Source: Kriegella aquimaris (GTDB lineage: Bacteria; Bacteroidota; Bacteroidia; Flavobacteriales; Flavobacteriaceae). From it: a stretch of DNA of 64,000 nucleotides. Of this stretch, positions 1 to 8,638 are shown one piece after another (positions within the stretch are counted from its first letter, which is position 1; the number at the start of each line of letters is the position of its first letter). Location of the stretch: the NCBI RefSeq assembly GCF_900103215.1, contig NZ_FNGV01000010.1:1-64000 (forward strand), read 5' to 3'. The position numbers and the translations under genes are program-made. The notes below the pieces were generated by a model. The model saw only the letters and a program-made list of their open reading frames with translations, was not told the DNA's origin and made no database searches.

Positions 1-438
1 AAACATTTCGGGATCCATCCCGAGGGCCTTGACGTGCACAAGCACGGCAGCGAGGTAAAGGCCGAGGCCTTTCTATCGGTCTGCAAGCAGATGATGAAAA
101 AGTTCCCGAAGGCGAAAAAGGTGATCACCACCTTGAGGGGGTCCATTTCAGCATCGCACAATACCTGGGCCGGCGTACTTTACGACGGCGAGAAGATGTA
201 CGAGACCCGGCAGTACCAGATCACCGATATCGTCGACCGCGTAGGCGGGGGCGATTCCTTTATGGGCGGCCTGATCTACGGCCTGCTGCAATACCCCGAC
301 GACGACCAGAACGCGCTCGACTTTGCCGTGGCGGCCTCTTGTCTGAAGCACACCATCAAGGGCGATGCCAACCTGGTGACCGTCGACGAGGTGGCGAAAC
401 TCATGGGGGGCGATGCTTCCGGTAGGGTGGCACGATAG
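1..438 (+). CDS. kdgK: 2-keto-3-deoxygluconate kinase, PfkB family (3' part)
   Basis: The reading frame is open from base 1, so the gene begins upstream of the window; only about 145 C-terminal residues are visible. The PfkB signature near the C-terminus is seen as DRVGGGDSFMGGL, where the Asp of GGGDSF is the catalytic base of this family. These kinases phosphorylate 2-keto-3-deoxy sugar acids in the cytoplasm to the substrate of KDPG aldolase, and such an aldolase lies 1.3 kb downstream on the same strand. The base composition is clearly richer in G and C, especially at third codon positions, than any following gene, which could mean a different origin. Other PfkB sugar kinases cannot be excluded without the N-terminal half; the assignment to KDG rests partly on context. 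Confidence 0.75.
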   Translation, partial: KHFGIHPEGLDVHKHGSEVKAEAFLSVCKQMMKKFPKAKKVITTLRGSISASHNTWAGVLYDGEKMYETRQYQITDIVDRVGGGDSFMGGLIYGLLQYPDDDQNALDFAVAASCLKHTIKGDANLVTVDEVAKLMGGDASGRVAR

Positions 439-493
439 TTTTTAGTATGTAGTACTGAGTACAAAGTAGATAACTAATGTGAAATTTGAAATA

Positions 494-1714
494 ATGTCAA
501 ATCAGAAATCCATATTGATTCTTTGTGGCGGCGGTCCCGCGCCGGGTATAAATTCCGTTATCAGTACCGTCGCCAAAGCATTTTTAAAAGACGGTTATCG
601 GGTGCTGGGCCTACATGAAGGTTTTAAGGGGATTTTTAGTGAAACTCCGGAAATCAAGGAGTTCGATTTTTTTCATGCCGACCGCATATTCAGCAGAGGC
701 GGTTCGACCTTGATCATGAGCCGGTTCAAACCGAAAGATGAAAAGTTGAACACTTCCCTTTTTCTAGAAAATAATGTAAAACTGTTGGTCAGTATTGGCG
801 GTGATGATACCGCTTCTACGGCCAACAGAATTACTGGATACCTGAAAAAAGAAGGAATTTCCATCTCCAACATCCATGTTCCTAAAACCATTGATAATGA
901 CCTTCCCTTACCCGATAGAAATCCGACTTTCGGGTTCCATTCGGCCAAAGACGAAGGGGTGCGCATCGGAAATACTACGTATGAAGATGCCCGCACCAGT
1001 CAAAATTGGTTTGTGATGTCGACCATGGGGCGATCAGCGGGTCATTTGGCATTTGGCATTGCTGCAAGCTGTCATTTTCCGATGATGGTCATTCCAGAAA
1101 TGTTCGAAAGCACGAATATCACTTTTGATAAGGTGGTTCGCATGGTCATTTCCTCCATGATCAAAAGAAAAATCGAGAACATTAATTATGGCGTAGCTTT
1201 GATTAGCGAAGGGGTATTTCATAATATGTCCGATTCGGAGTTGGATAAATGTGGAATTAATTTTACATACGACGACCATGGGCACCCTGAACTGGGGAAT
1301 GTCAGTAAGGCTCACATATTTAACATGCTCGTTCAACAAAAACTTAAGGAGCTGGGCATCGATATCAAAAGCAGGCCTGTTGAACTGGGCTACGAATTGA
1401 GATGTTGTCGACCTATCGGCTTTGACTTGACCCTGTGTACGCTTTTGGGTCTTGGAGTAAAAAAACTTTTCGACGAAGGAAAAAGTGGTTGCATGGTAAC
1501 CGCCAATTCGAGAGGAGAGGTGACGCCCCTCTTTTTATCTGATATTCAAGATAAAGATGGAAAAATAGCCCCACGTTTGGTAAATATTAATTCCGAATTT
1601 GTAAAACTATGCTTTCAAAATCTATATTATTTGAGTGAAGCAGATTATGATGCTGCAAAGCGTTATTTGAAAAATCCTTCGGAATATGATTTCAATAAAA
1701 TACTAACAGAATAA
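494..1714 (+). CDS. 6-phosphofructokinase family, PPi-dependent type
   Basis: PfkA-fold kinase of about 406 residues. The N-terminal phosphate loop is seen as CGGGPAPGIN (residues 11-20). GGDD (102-105) and PKTIDND (130-136) replace the GGDG and PGTIDND of ATP-dependent enzymes; Asp and Lys at these positions are known marks of pyrophosphate-using members. It would phosphorylate fructose 6-phosphate or a related ketohexose phosphate, reversibly if PPi is the donor. The ATG at 494 is preferred because it starts just before the conserved strand; a GTG at 479 would add five residues. It sits between the KDG kinase and the KDPG aldolase with an 10-base gap to the latter, so it is probably co-transcribed. 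A phosphofructokinase inside a 2-keto-3-deoxy sugar module is unexpected, and the true sugar substrate is open. Confidence 0.85.
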   Translation: MSNQKSILILCGGGPAPGINSVISTVAKAFLKDGYRVLGLHEGFKGIFSETPEIKEFDFFHADRIFSRGGSTLIMSRFKPKDEKLNTSLFLENNVKLLVSIGGDDTASTANRITGYLKKEGISISNIHVPKTIDNDLPLPDRNPTFGFHSAKDEGVRIGNTTYEDARTSQNWFVMSTMGRSAGHLAFGIAASCHFPMMVIPEMFESTNITFDKVVRMVISSMIKRKIENINYGVALISEGVFHNMSDSELDKCGINFTYDDHGHPELGNVSKAHIFNMLVQQKLKELGIDIKSRPVELGYELRCCRPIGFDLTLCTLLGLGVKKLFDEGKSGCMVTANSRGEVTPLFLSDIQDKDGKIAPRLVNINSEFVKLCFQNLYYLSEADYDAAKRYLKNPSEYDFNKILTE

Positions 1715-1724
1715 TAATATTATA

Positions 1725-2393
1725 ATGGCACAATTTTCACGCATAGAAGTAGCTTCGGTAATGAAGGAAAACGGAATGGTTCCTTTATTTTACCATCCCG
1801 ATATCACATTGGGAAAAAAAGTACTCAAAGCATGTTATGACGGTGGGGCAAGGCTCATGGAATTTACCGCTCGGGGCGATTTTGCTTTCGAAGTGTTTTC
1901 CGAATTGAACAAATATGCCATTAAAGAACTTCCCGGTATGATCATGGGCGTAGGCTCGATTACCGATGCGGCTGCTGCATCACTTTTTATGCAGATGGGT
2001 GCCAATTTTATCGTAACCCCTTCATTGAGGGAAGATATTGCAATCGTCTGTAACCGCAGAAAAGTATTATGGTCTCCAGGCTGTGGTTCCCTGACCGAAA
2101 TCAATAAAGCCGAAGAACTCGGATGCGAAATCGTAAAGTTGTTTCCCGGTGATCTTTACGGACCTGGGTTCGTAAAAGGAATCAAAGGTCCGCAACCTTG
2201 GACAAGCATAATGCCAACGGGTGGAGTAAGTACCGATGAAGCTAACCTCAGAGGGTGGTTCGATGCCGGGGTTACCTGTGTAGGCATGGGCTCAAAACTC
2301 ATTAGTAAGGAAATCTTGGCCAATAAAGATTTTAAAGGATTAGAAAATACGGTTCGGGAGACGCTAGAAAAAATCTCAAAATTGAGAAACTAA
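1725..2393 (+). CDS. eda: 2-keto-3-deoxy-6-phosphogluconate (KDPG) aldolase
   Basis: Class I aldolase of 222 residues, the usual length for the KDPG/KHG aldolase family (TIM barrel). The catalytic Glu lies in LMEFTARG (E46) and the Schiff-base Lys in IVKLFPG (K138); the phosphate-binding stretch MPTGGVS follows. It splits KDPG or KDPGal to pyruvate and glyceraldehyde 3-phosphate. Together with the preceding KDG kinase it forms the lower part of a uronate or 3,6-anhydrogalactose route. It begins 10 bases after the phosphofructokinase and ends 4 bases before the transporter gene, indicating an operon. Whether the gluco or galacto epimer is used cannot be read from the sequence. Confidence 0.92.
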   Translation: MAQFSRIEVASVMKENGMVPLFYHPDITLGKKVLKACYDGGARLMEFTARGDFAFEVFSELNKYAIKELPGMIMGVGSITDAAAASLFMQMGANFIVTPSLREDIAIVCNRRKVLWSPGCGSLTEINKAEELGCEIVKLFPGDLYGPGFVKGIKGPQPWTSIMPTGGVSTDEANLRGWFDAGVTCVGMGSKLISKEILANKDFKGLENTVRETLEKISKLRN

Positions 2394-2397
2394 TCGT

Positions 2398-3672
2398 ATG
2401 GAAGCACAAAAAGCAAATCGTTCGATTTTAAACATGGTACTTGCTGCCGTGCTTGCATTTGGCCCTGGAATATTTGCTATCGGCTATACTATTGGTACGG
2501 GAAGCGTAACATCGATGATCGTAGCTGGGAGCACTTACGGAATGCAATTGTTATGGGTGCTTTTACTGAGTTGTATTTTTTCCGGACTGTTGATGTATGC
2601 CTATGGCAACTATGCCCTAATTTCTGGAGAAACAGCATTATATAGTTTTAAGAGACACATTAAAGGAGGAAAAATCATTGCTATTTTGATTATTATTGGT
2701 ATTTCATTCGGACAATGGAATTCGCTGATGGGCATATTGGGCATTTCAGCAAATATCATTTATGAAATTTTCCTCATTTATTTTCCGCAACTTGAAGGTT
2801 TTCGATACGAAACAGTTCTCATCGTTGCCATCGTGGTAATCGCCATTATGTATGCCTTGTTGCTGGTCGGAAAGTACACCTTCTTCGAAAAAATATTGGT
2901 GATATTCGTAACCATAATGGGACTTTCCTTCATAATATCCCTGTTTATGGTCTATCCCTTACCGCTAGAAGTTTTGCAAGGCTTGGTTCCATCTGTTCCT
3001 AAAGTAGAAGGAGGTCAGATGATGGTCGCTGCCTTTGTAGGTACCACGATGGCCGCGGCCACCTTTTTGTCGAGACCGCTTTTCGTAAAAGGAAAAGGAT
3101 GGACAATTAAAAACCTAAAGCAACAAAAGAAAGATGCAATTATAGCCGCCATTCTCGTATTCGTTATAAGTGCTTCTGTAATGGCAGTAGCTAGTGGGGC
3201 TTTGTTCCATCAGGGGCAACCCGTTACAAAAGTTTTGGATATGGTAAACACCCTTGAACCTGTAGCTGGCAAATTTGCCTTGACACTTTTCTTCTTTGGA
3301 ACATTGAGCGCAGGTTTATCCTCAATTTTCCCATGCTTGTTGATTGCTCCGATTCTTGTTGCTGACTATCAATCGGGGGAGTTGGATACAAGTTCAAAAC
3401 AGTTCCGGATAATAACGTTTTTTGCCTGCTTATTCGCTTTGATAGTTCCAATTTTTGGGGCTAATCCGATAGAGATGCAAATCGTATCCCAGGTCTTCAA
3501 TGTATTTGTTCTCCCCATTGTGATTGTGGGAATACTTTTGCTTATCAACAACAAGAAAATAATGAAAAATCACAAAACCAGTATTTGGATTAATATTGGA
3601 TTGGCAACAGCGCTTTTATTTGCCTGTGTGATTTCATATAATGGGATTTTGGCTCTGGTAGCCTATTTTTAG
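2398..3672 (+). CDS. Nramp-fold membrane transporter lacking the metal motifs
   Basis: 424 residues with about eleven hydrophobic segments and overall resemblance to the Nramp/SLC11 (LeuT-fold) family, for example FGPGIFAIGYTIGTGS in the first helix and YGMQLLWVLLLSC in the second. Canonical Nramp proteins bind Mn or Fe through a DPGN motif in helix 1 and MPH in helix 6. Here helix 1 reads GTGS, and the helix 6 region reads GTTMAAATFLS, so the Asp, Asn, Pro and His are absent. It follows the aldolase by 4 bases and is probably the last gene of the module. By position it may import an organic substrate such as a sugar acid, but that is inference; other metals are also possible. Confidence 0.7.
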   Translation: MEAQKANRSILNMVLAAVLAFGPGIFAIGYTIGTGSVTSMIVAGSTYGMQLLWVLLLSCIFSGLLMYAYGNYALISGETALYSFKRHIKGGKIIAILIIIGISFGQWNSLMGILGISANIIYEIFLIYFPQLEGFRYETVLIVAIVVIAIMYALLLVGKYTFFEKILVIFVTIMGLSFIISLFMVYPLPLEVLQGLVPSVPKVEGGQMMVAAFVGTTMAAATFLSRPLFVKGKGWTIKNLKQQKKDAIIAAILVFVISASVMAVASGALFHQGQPVTKVLDMVNTLEPVAGKFALTLFFFGTLSAGLSSIFPCLLIAPILVADYQSGELDTSSKQFRIITFFACLFALIVPIFGANPIEMQIVSQVFNVFVLPIVIVGILLLINNKKIMKNHKTSIWINIGLATALLFACVISYNGILALVAYF

Positions 3673-4005
3673 AAAGGGGTGGTTTCACAAAAGCTCAGAA
3701 TTAATCCCTAGCACCAAAATTTTTAGATAGCCTACAAACACTTGAATGGTGCATAGAACCGGCACTTAATGAGACTGTTCTAAAATAGGAAGGAAGCCTT
3801 TCCATTATAAGTCCTATTCTTGGTCTTATTATAGTACTCTCGATAATATACCTTTTATGGAACACAAGATTTTTCCATTTCCTTACCTATAATAGGATCT
3901 GTACATTCCGCAAAGTGTTAAATATGTATTAAAAAGCGATTCTGCCGGTGCCCCCAAAAAGCGAGGCTTTGGTAGGCCCTTGAAACAGGACGTTTTTCTG
4001 AAAAA

Positions 4006-4028
4006 TTTGAGTCCCGTCCGGACCGCCA
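4006..4028 (+). other. tRNA 3'-end-like remnant (possible attachment site)
   Basis: The bases fit the last part of a tRNA in order: T-loop TTTGAGT (4006-4012), 3' side of the T-stem CCCGT (4013-4017), 3' acceptor strand CCGGACC (4018-4024), discriminator G and CCA (4026-4028). The T-loop carries T where C56 is nearly invariant, and nothing upstream pairs with the stem, so this is not a complete tRNA. Such fragments are left where an integrative element recombined into a tRNA gene. The amino-acid identity cannot be told. Confidence 0.4.
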
Positions 4029-4038
4029 ACAAAGACAG

Positions 4039-4071
4039 GCCTTTCGAGAAATCGAGAGGCTTTTTCTTTTT
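4039..4071 (+). terminator. Rho-independent terminator
   Basis: The 9-base arms GCCTTTCGA and TCGAGAGGC (one G-T pair) enclose a GAAA tetraloop and are followed by TTTTTCTTTTT. This is a textbook intrinsic terminator on the plus strand. It lies 10 bases after the tRNA-like remnant, the place expected for the terminator of an original tRNA gene, rather than next to the upstream transporter gene, which ends 370 bases earlier. Confidence 0.8.
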
Positions 4072-4655
4072 AGTGGGTACAAAATAGGTACAACACATTA
4101 CTTCTCCGTTAATCCGAATCAGGAATCAAAATCAATTGCTGTGTTTATGCGAAGATTGTAACTAATCTGAACAGTAAAAATTCTACCGTTTTGAAGCTGA
4201 GTAAAAAATGGTCGGTAAAAGCTTCCAACCCCCATGACCAGAAGCGCCCAAGTATTTTATGGCAAATCGATGGTCGGCAGTAACTTAAAAACCGATTTAC
4301 TACCGCTGTGCCGACAACAGTCATGAATTGAATTTCTCAAGGGCTCATGGAATAAAACAAATCGATATTCAACTGTGGCACCCGGATTTTATGGCCTTTT
4401 TCCTTTTTAACAAGATAAGGGTTCCTCAATTTATAGAATGTTTTTTTGGGATGTCATAAAAAGATTTAATCAATACTGCCGATGAAACAATTCTAATTGG
4501 TTATTGATCCAATTTTGTCTATAAGCCCTTATTTTAGTGGTATTTAAGAAAAATTTAAGAAACTTTTACTGGGAGTCAGACCAACACTCTGAATTTCGAA
4601 TTTGTTTGTCAGAGCTTAGACTTTTACAAATAGCAATCTATCAAACCGTTACAAA

Positions 4656-7337
4656 ATGGCTACAAAGAATAAGGAAAGCGACAGGCTGTCAATTTCAGGT
4701 AATAATACCAACTGGAAAAAATGGGGTCCTTACCTAGCAGAGAGGCAATGGGGAACGGTGCGTGAAGATTATAGCGAATATGGCCATGCATGGGAGTTTG
4801 TAGACCATGAAAAAGCCAGGAGTAATGCCTATAGATGGGGTGAAGAGGGTATAGCAGGTTTCTGTGACTCCAAAGAGATATTGTGTCTGGCACCGGCCTT
4901 TTGGAATGGAAAGGATTCCATGCTAAAAGAACGACTCTTTGGTCTGACCAACAATCAGGGGAACCACGGAGAAGATGTAAAGGAGCTCTATTTTCATCAG
5001 GTTTCTACCCCTACACATTCCTATTGCAAGTACCTGTATAAATACCCGCATGCGGCATTTCCGTATGACAAATTGGTAGAAATGAACCAGCGTGGCCGTG
5101 AGCTACCCGAGTATGAGCTGCTTGATACCGATTGTTTTAAGAACAACGCCTATTTTGATTGTTATATTGAATATGCGAAGGCCGATATAGACGATATTCT
5201 AATGAAGGTCACCGTTGTGAACCGTGGTAGCAAAGCAGCAGATATTCACATTCTTCCCCATCTCTGGTTTCGAAATTTCTGGAAACATAACAAGCGGTTT
5301 TCCCGACCAAAAGTGCAATCGGTTTCAGAGAGTTGTGTAAAAGCAAAAAGTGTTCGTAACGGCACTCATTTTCTTTACCATGAAAATGGAGCGCAGCTTT
5401 TTTGCGAGAATGAGACGAATAACAATCGTATTTATGGGGTGCCCAATAAAGTTGAGTATGTAAAAGACGGCATCAATGACCATGTGGTGTCGGGTAAGAG
5501 CAGTGTTAACCCAAAAAAGAGTGGATCCAAAATGGCCTCATGGCACAAATTCAGACTAAAGAAAGGGGAGGAGAAGATTATAAAAGTGCGACTCAGCAAA
5601 AACAAGTTGAAGAATCCATGGACCGAATTTGACAATGTGTTCGACCGAAGAATCAAGGAATGCGAAGAATTTTATGGTGCTGTGATAAAAAAGGATTTAC
5701 CGGAAGCTCATCAGCAAATCGCCAAGAGTGCATTTTCGGGACTTTTATGGACCAAGCAATTCTATTATAACGATGTGTTCAAATGGCTTTTTGGAGGACC
5801 GGGAGAGGAAAAGCCATACCGTGCAAACGCGAGAAATTTTGGTTGGCAGCACCTTACCAATAGAGATATCATCTCAATGCCCGATAAATGGGAGTATCCA
5901 TGGTATGCCGCTTGGGACTTGGCTTTCCATATGGTTTCATTTGTTGAAATAGACCCCGTATTTGCCAAAGAACAGCTGCTTTTGGTATTAAAAGAGAATT
6001 ATATGCACCCCAATGGGCAGATACCGGCCTATGAGTGGAATTTCAGCGATGTTAATCCGCCGGTGCATTCTTGGGCCGTCTGGAATGTGTATACGAAAGA
6101 TAAAGAGCGAAAGGGGCAAGGTGATACCGATTTTTTGGAGAAAACGTTCCGTAAGCTGCTTATTAACTTTACCTGGTGGGTCAACCAGAAAGACAAGCAT
6201 GGCACTGATCTTTTTGAAGGAGGTTTTTTAGGATTGGACAACATAGGGGTTTTTGACCGAAATCATATGCCACCGGGTATCACAAGAATGCAACAGGCCG
6301 ATGCCACTAGTTGGATGGCCATGTTCACCTTGAACATGTTTCAGATGTCGTTGGAACTGGCAAAGACCAATCCTAACTACGAAGAGGCTGCTTCAAAATT
6401 TTTCAGGCACTTCCTGAATATTGCATGGGCCATGCATCACATCGGACAAAAAGAAATCTCGCTCTGGGACGATACCGACAATTTTTATTATGACGTGGTT
6501 GAAATGTCAAGTGGGGTGATGAGTCGGATGAAAGTGCGGTCGTTGGTGGGAATCATTCCGATGTTTGCCGTAGAAGTTATCAATAAAGACTTCTTTGAAA
6601 ACCTTAAGGAATTTAAAAACAGGGCTGCCGCGATAGTAAGAACGCGCCCAGACTTGGCATCACTGATTTCACGTATCGAAGAAGAAAATGAAGACGGGAA
6701 TTATCTGTTTTCAATCATGCGCGGTTTTAGGTTGGAGCACTTGCTTAAAAGACTTTTGGACGAAGATGAGTTTCTATCTGATTATGGAATTCGTTCCCTT
6801 AGTAAATACCATAAAGAAAATCCGTTTGTCTTTGAACATCACGGGCAACATAGAATTGAATATGAACCAGGCGAGAGCCGCTCCAATATGTTCGGGGGTA
6901 ATTCCAACTGGCGTGGGCCCATTTGGATGCCATTGAACTATTTGATTATTCAATCACTACGCAAGTACTATTCCTTTTATGGGGATACTTATCTGTATGA
7001 ATTCCCTACCGGTTCGGGAAATAAAATCAACCTAAATGAAATCGCCAATGAGCTGACTAAAAGACTGATTCGTTTGTTTGAGCGAAATTCAGAAGGCAAA
7101 TTCCAATATCACGCCGATAGTCCGCAAAAAAAGTATTCAAAAAACGAAGATTTTAAAGACCATCATCTCTTTTATGAATTTTTTGATGGCGATAATGGTA
7201 ATGGGCTCGGAGCTTCACATCAAACGGGGTGGACCGCCCTGATTGCCAATCTGATTTTGGAAATGGAAAATTCTGAAACCAAGCCAAGTTCGGATGATCA
7301 GTTGGCGGCTAATCCATCAAAAAAGGCATATTCGTGA
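4656..7337 (+). CDS. GH63-like (MGH1-type) glucosidase
   Basis: 893 residues, the normal length of bacterial proteins annotated as glucosidase in the GH63 / MGH1-like (alpha/alpha)6-barrel group. Seen are AAWDLAFH (D421, a candidate general acid), the conserved stretches SNMFGGNSNWRGPIWMP and SHQTGWT, and a beta-rich N-terminal half of about 350 residues. There is no signal peptide, so it should act in the cytoplasm on an imported oligosaccharide or a compatible-solute glycoside. The ATG at 4656 places the conserved NTNWKKWGPYL region close to the N-terminus. It is transcribed alone: the next gene is on the opposite strand and ends 23 bases downstream. The exact glycosidic bond cleaved is not predictable. 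Confidence 0.8.
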   Translation: MATKNKESDRLSISGNNTNWKKWGPYLAERQWGTVREDYSEYGHAWEFVDHEKARSNAYRWGEEGIAGFCDSKEILCLAPAFWNGKDSMLKERLFGLTNNQGNHGEDVKELYFHQVSTPTHSYCKYLYKYPHAAFPYDKLVEMNQRGRELPEYELLDTDCFKNNAYFDCYIEYAKADIDDILMKVTVVNRGSKAADIHILPHLWFRNFWKHNKRFSRPKVQSVSESCVKAKSVRNGTHFLYHENGAQLFCENETNNNRIYGVPNKVEYVKDGINDHVVSGKSSVNPKKSGSKMASWHKFRLKKGEEKIIKVRLSKNKLKNPWTEFDNVFDRRIKECEEFYGAVIKKDLPEAHQQIAKSAFSGLLWTKQFYYNDVFKWLFGGPGEEKPYRANARNFGWQHLTNRDIISMPDKWEYPWYAAWDLAFHMVSFVEIDPVFAKEQLLLVLKENYMHPNGQIPAYEWNFSDVNPPVHSWAVWNVYTKDKERKGQGDTDFLEKTFRKLLINFTWWVNQKDKHGTDLFEGGFLGLDNIGVFDRNHMPPGITRMQQADATSWMAMFTLNMFQMSLELAKTNPNYEEAASKFFRHFLNIAWAMHHIGQKEISLWDDTDNFYYDVVEMSSGVMSRMKVRSLVGIIPMFAVEVINKDFFENLKEFKNRAAAIVRTRPDLASLISRIEEENEDGNYLFSIMRGFRLEHLLKRLLDEDEFLSDYGIRSLSKYHKENPFVFEHHGQHRIEYEPGESRSNMFGGNSNWRGPIWMPLNYLIIQSLRKYYSFYGDTYLYEFPTGSGNKINLNEIANELTKRLIRLFERNSEGKFQYHADSPQKKYSKNEDFKDHHLFYEFFDGDNGNGLGASHQTGWTALIANLILEMENSETKPSSDDQLAANPSKKAYS

Positions 7338-7360
7338 AATAGGGTCATGTTACTTCATTT

Positions 7361-8467
7361 TTATGCCCATATTTCACCTTTTTTAATTTGGCCCCATAAG
7401 TCTGTAAAGAACTCCTTTGAATGGTGGCCCGAATTTATGATTTGGTGTGTTTTTCCGATAAGTTCGTTTCGTTCATAATTTGATGTTTCACAAAATTTAT
7501 CATTAACAGAAATAATAGTGCCATTGGCATCTGTGATATCAACAAGAGAACTAGCATCCAACGCTTCTTTGTACTGCTTTGTTTCTTGTATCGATGCATG
7601 TAATGCATTCTCATACTTTACTTTTTCCTGTTCTGCATTGTTTAATCGTATTGCCACTGTAAAAATGTTGCTCATTGAAAGAAAAATTGCAACGATGGAA
7701 TAAACAATAATTCCGGCATTCACATCTACTATATCGTAATTAATGAGGTATAATAGTACAAGGCCCTGTACCATAATCAATGTAAAAACAAAATGGCCGG
7801 ACGTTCTCATTAACTTGCTGCCTATATAGTTGCTAAAAAGCAAATCATTAAACGCTTTATCAGCATTTTTGTGAGATAAAATACTAGAAAACCAGAATAA
7901 AATTAGAGAGGAGTGAATTGGTATGAGCAACAGAAAACCGGCATCATTTCCAATAATATTTAAAATGAAGATAATTACGGCAGCCGCATTTACTAAAATT
8001 ATAGCAAGAAAAACAAGTTCGATAATTGCATTTATTTTTTCCGATTTTGAATACATTCCCCATATTGAAATTCCTAATAAAAAGAAACAAATTGCTGCAG
8101 CAAGAGACATTTTTCCCGGAAACGCTGTAGCATAGGTATTATTTATGAATAGGGTGTCAATACTAAAATTAAAATCAAAAAAATATTGACCAATCGTTAC
8201 CAAGGCAATGATCAGAACACCACTAATAGTGGCCCTATTTAAAATTAAAAAAAGAGTTGATTTTCTTTGTGCGGCCAATACTCCCAAACTTGATAAAAAG
8301 AAAGAAAGCGCAGTACTAAATTCCATTGGTGGAACACCAGGGATGACAGTTAAAATGGGGCGTATATTAAATAACCATCCGCTAATGACAATTATACTTA
8401 TGGCCAATACAGATAAGCTGATATTCTTAATGTTTTTTGACTTCTTTGCCTTTAATTCTATCGACAT
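7361..8467 (-). pseudogene. Truncated membrane-PAS sensor, kinase domain lost
   Basis: 368 residues that align from the start with the two 647-residue sensor kinases upstream: seven to eight membrane helices (about 1-270), then a PAS domain (about 305-368). Similarity stops after KKGEIWA, where the paralogues continue with the rest of the PAS domain and the histidine kinase; here a stop codon follows at once, 24 bases from the end of the convergent GH63-like gene. The DNA upstream of the break is nearly identical to the paralogues, so the 3' half was probably removed by a deletion or by the recombination that placed the neighbouring gene. It cannot autophosphorylate. It might persist as a membrane sensor fragment or be a decaying copy. 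Confidence 0.75.
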
Positions 8468-8638
8468 ACTATTTATTTTTAAAAATAAACTTTGGGCTTT
8501 CGCTATTTTTAATAAAGATTAAAAGGAAGTTGTGATTCCCTAAACCTTATGTTGTTGGCTTTTTATAATACGTTCCATTTTTACTTAACGCAGAGCATCA
8601 CTTTAATTATAATTCGAAGAAAAAATAAATTTTGATCA

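Larger units (their letters stand above)
3673..4655. other. Long gene-free region between two gene blocks
   Basis: About 980 bases without a convincing gene. Short open frames here lack a recognisable domain and a plausible start. The middle holds a tRNA 3'-end-like remnant and a strong terminator, listed separately. The rest shows no transposase remnant or inverted repeat I can identify. The region separates the 2-keto-3-deoxy sugar module from the GH63-like gene and may be an integration seam. Confidence 0.5.

Noticed and set aside
3883-4098. Minus-strand open frame in the gene-free seam
   Set aside because: It runs through the terminator hairpin and the tRNA-like remnant and has no domain; chance frame is more likely.
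4537-4737. Short plus-strand open frame overlapping the start of the GH63-like gene
   Set aside because: It overlaps a well-supported gene in another frame, has no recognisable motif and no homologous pattern.
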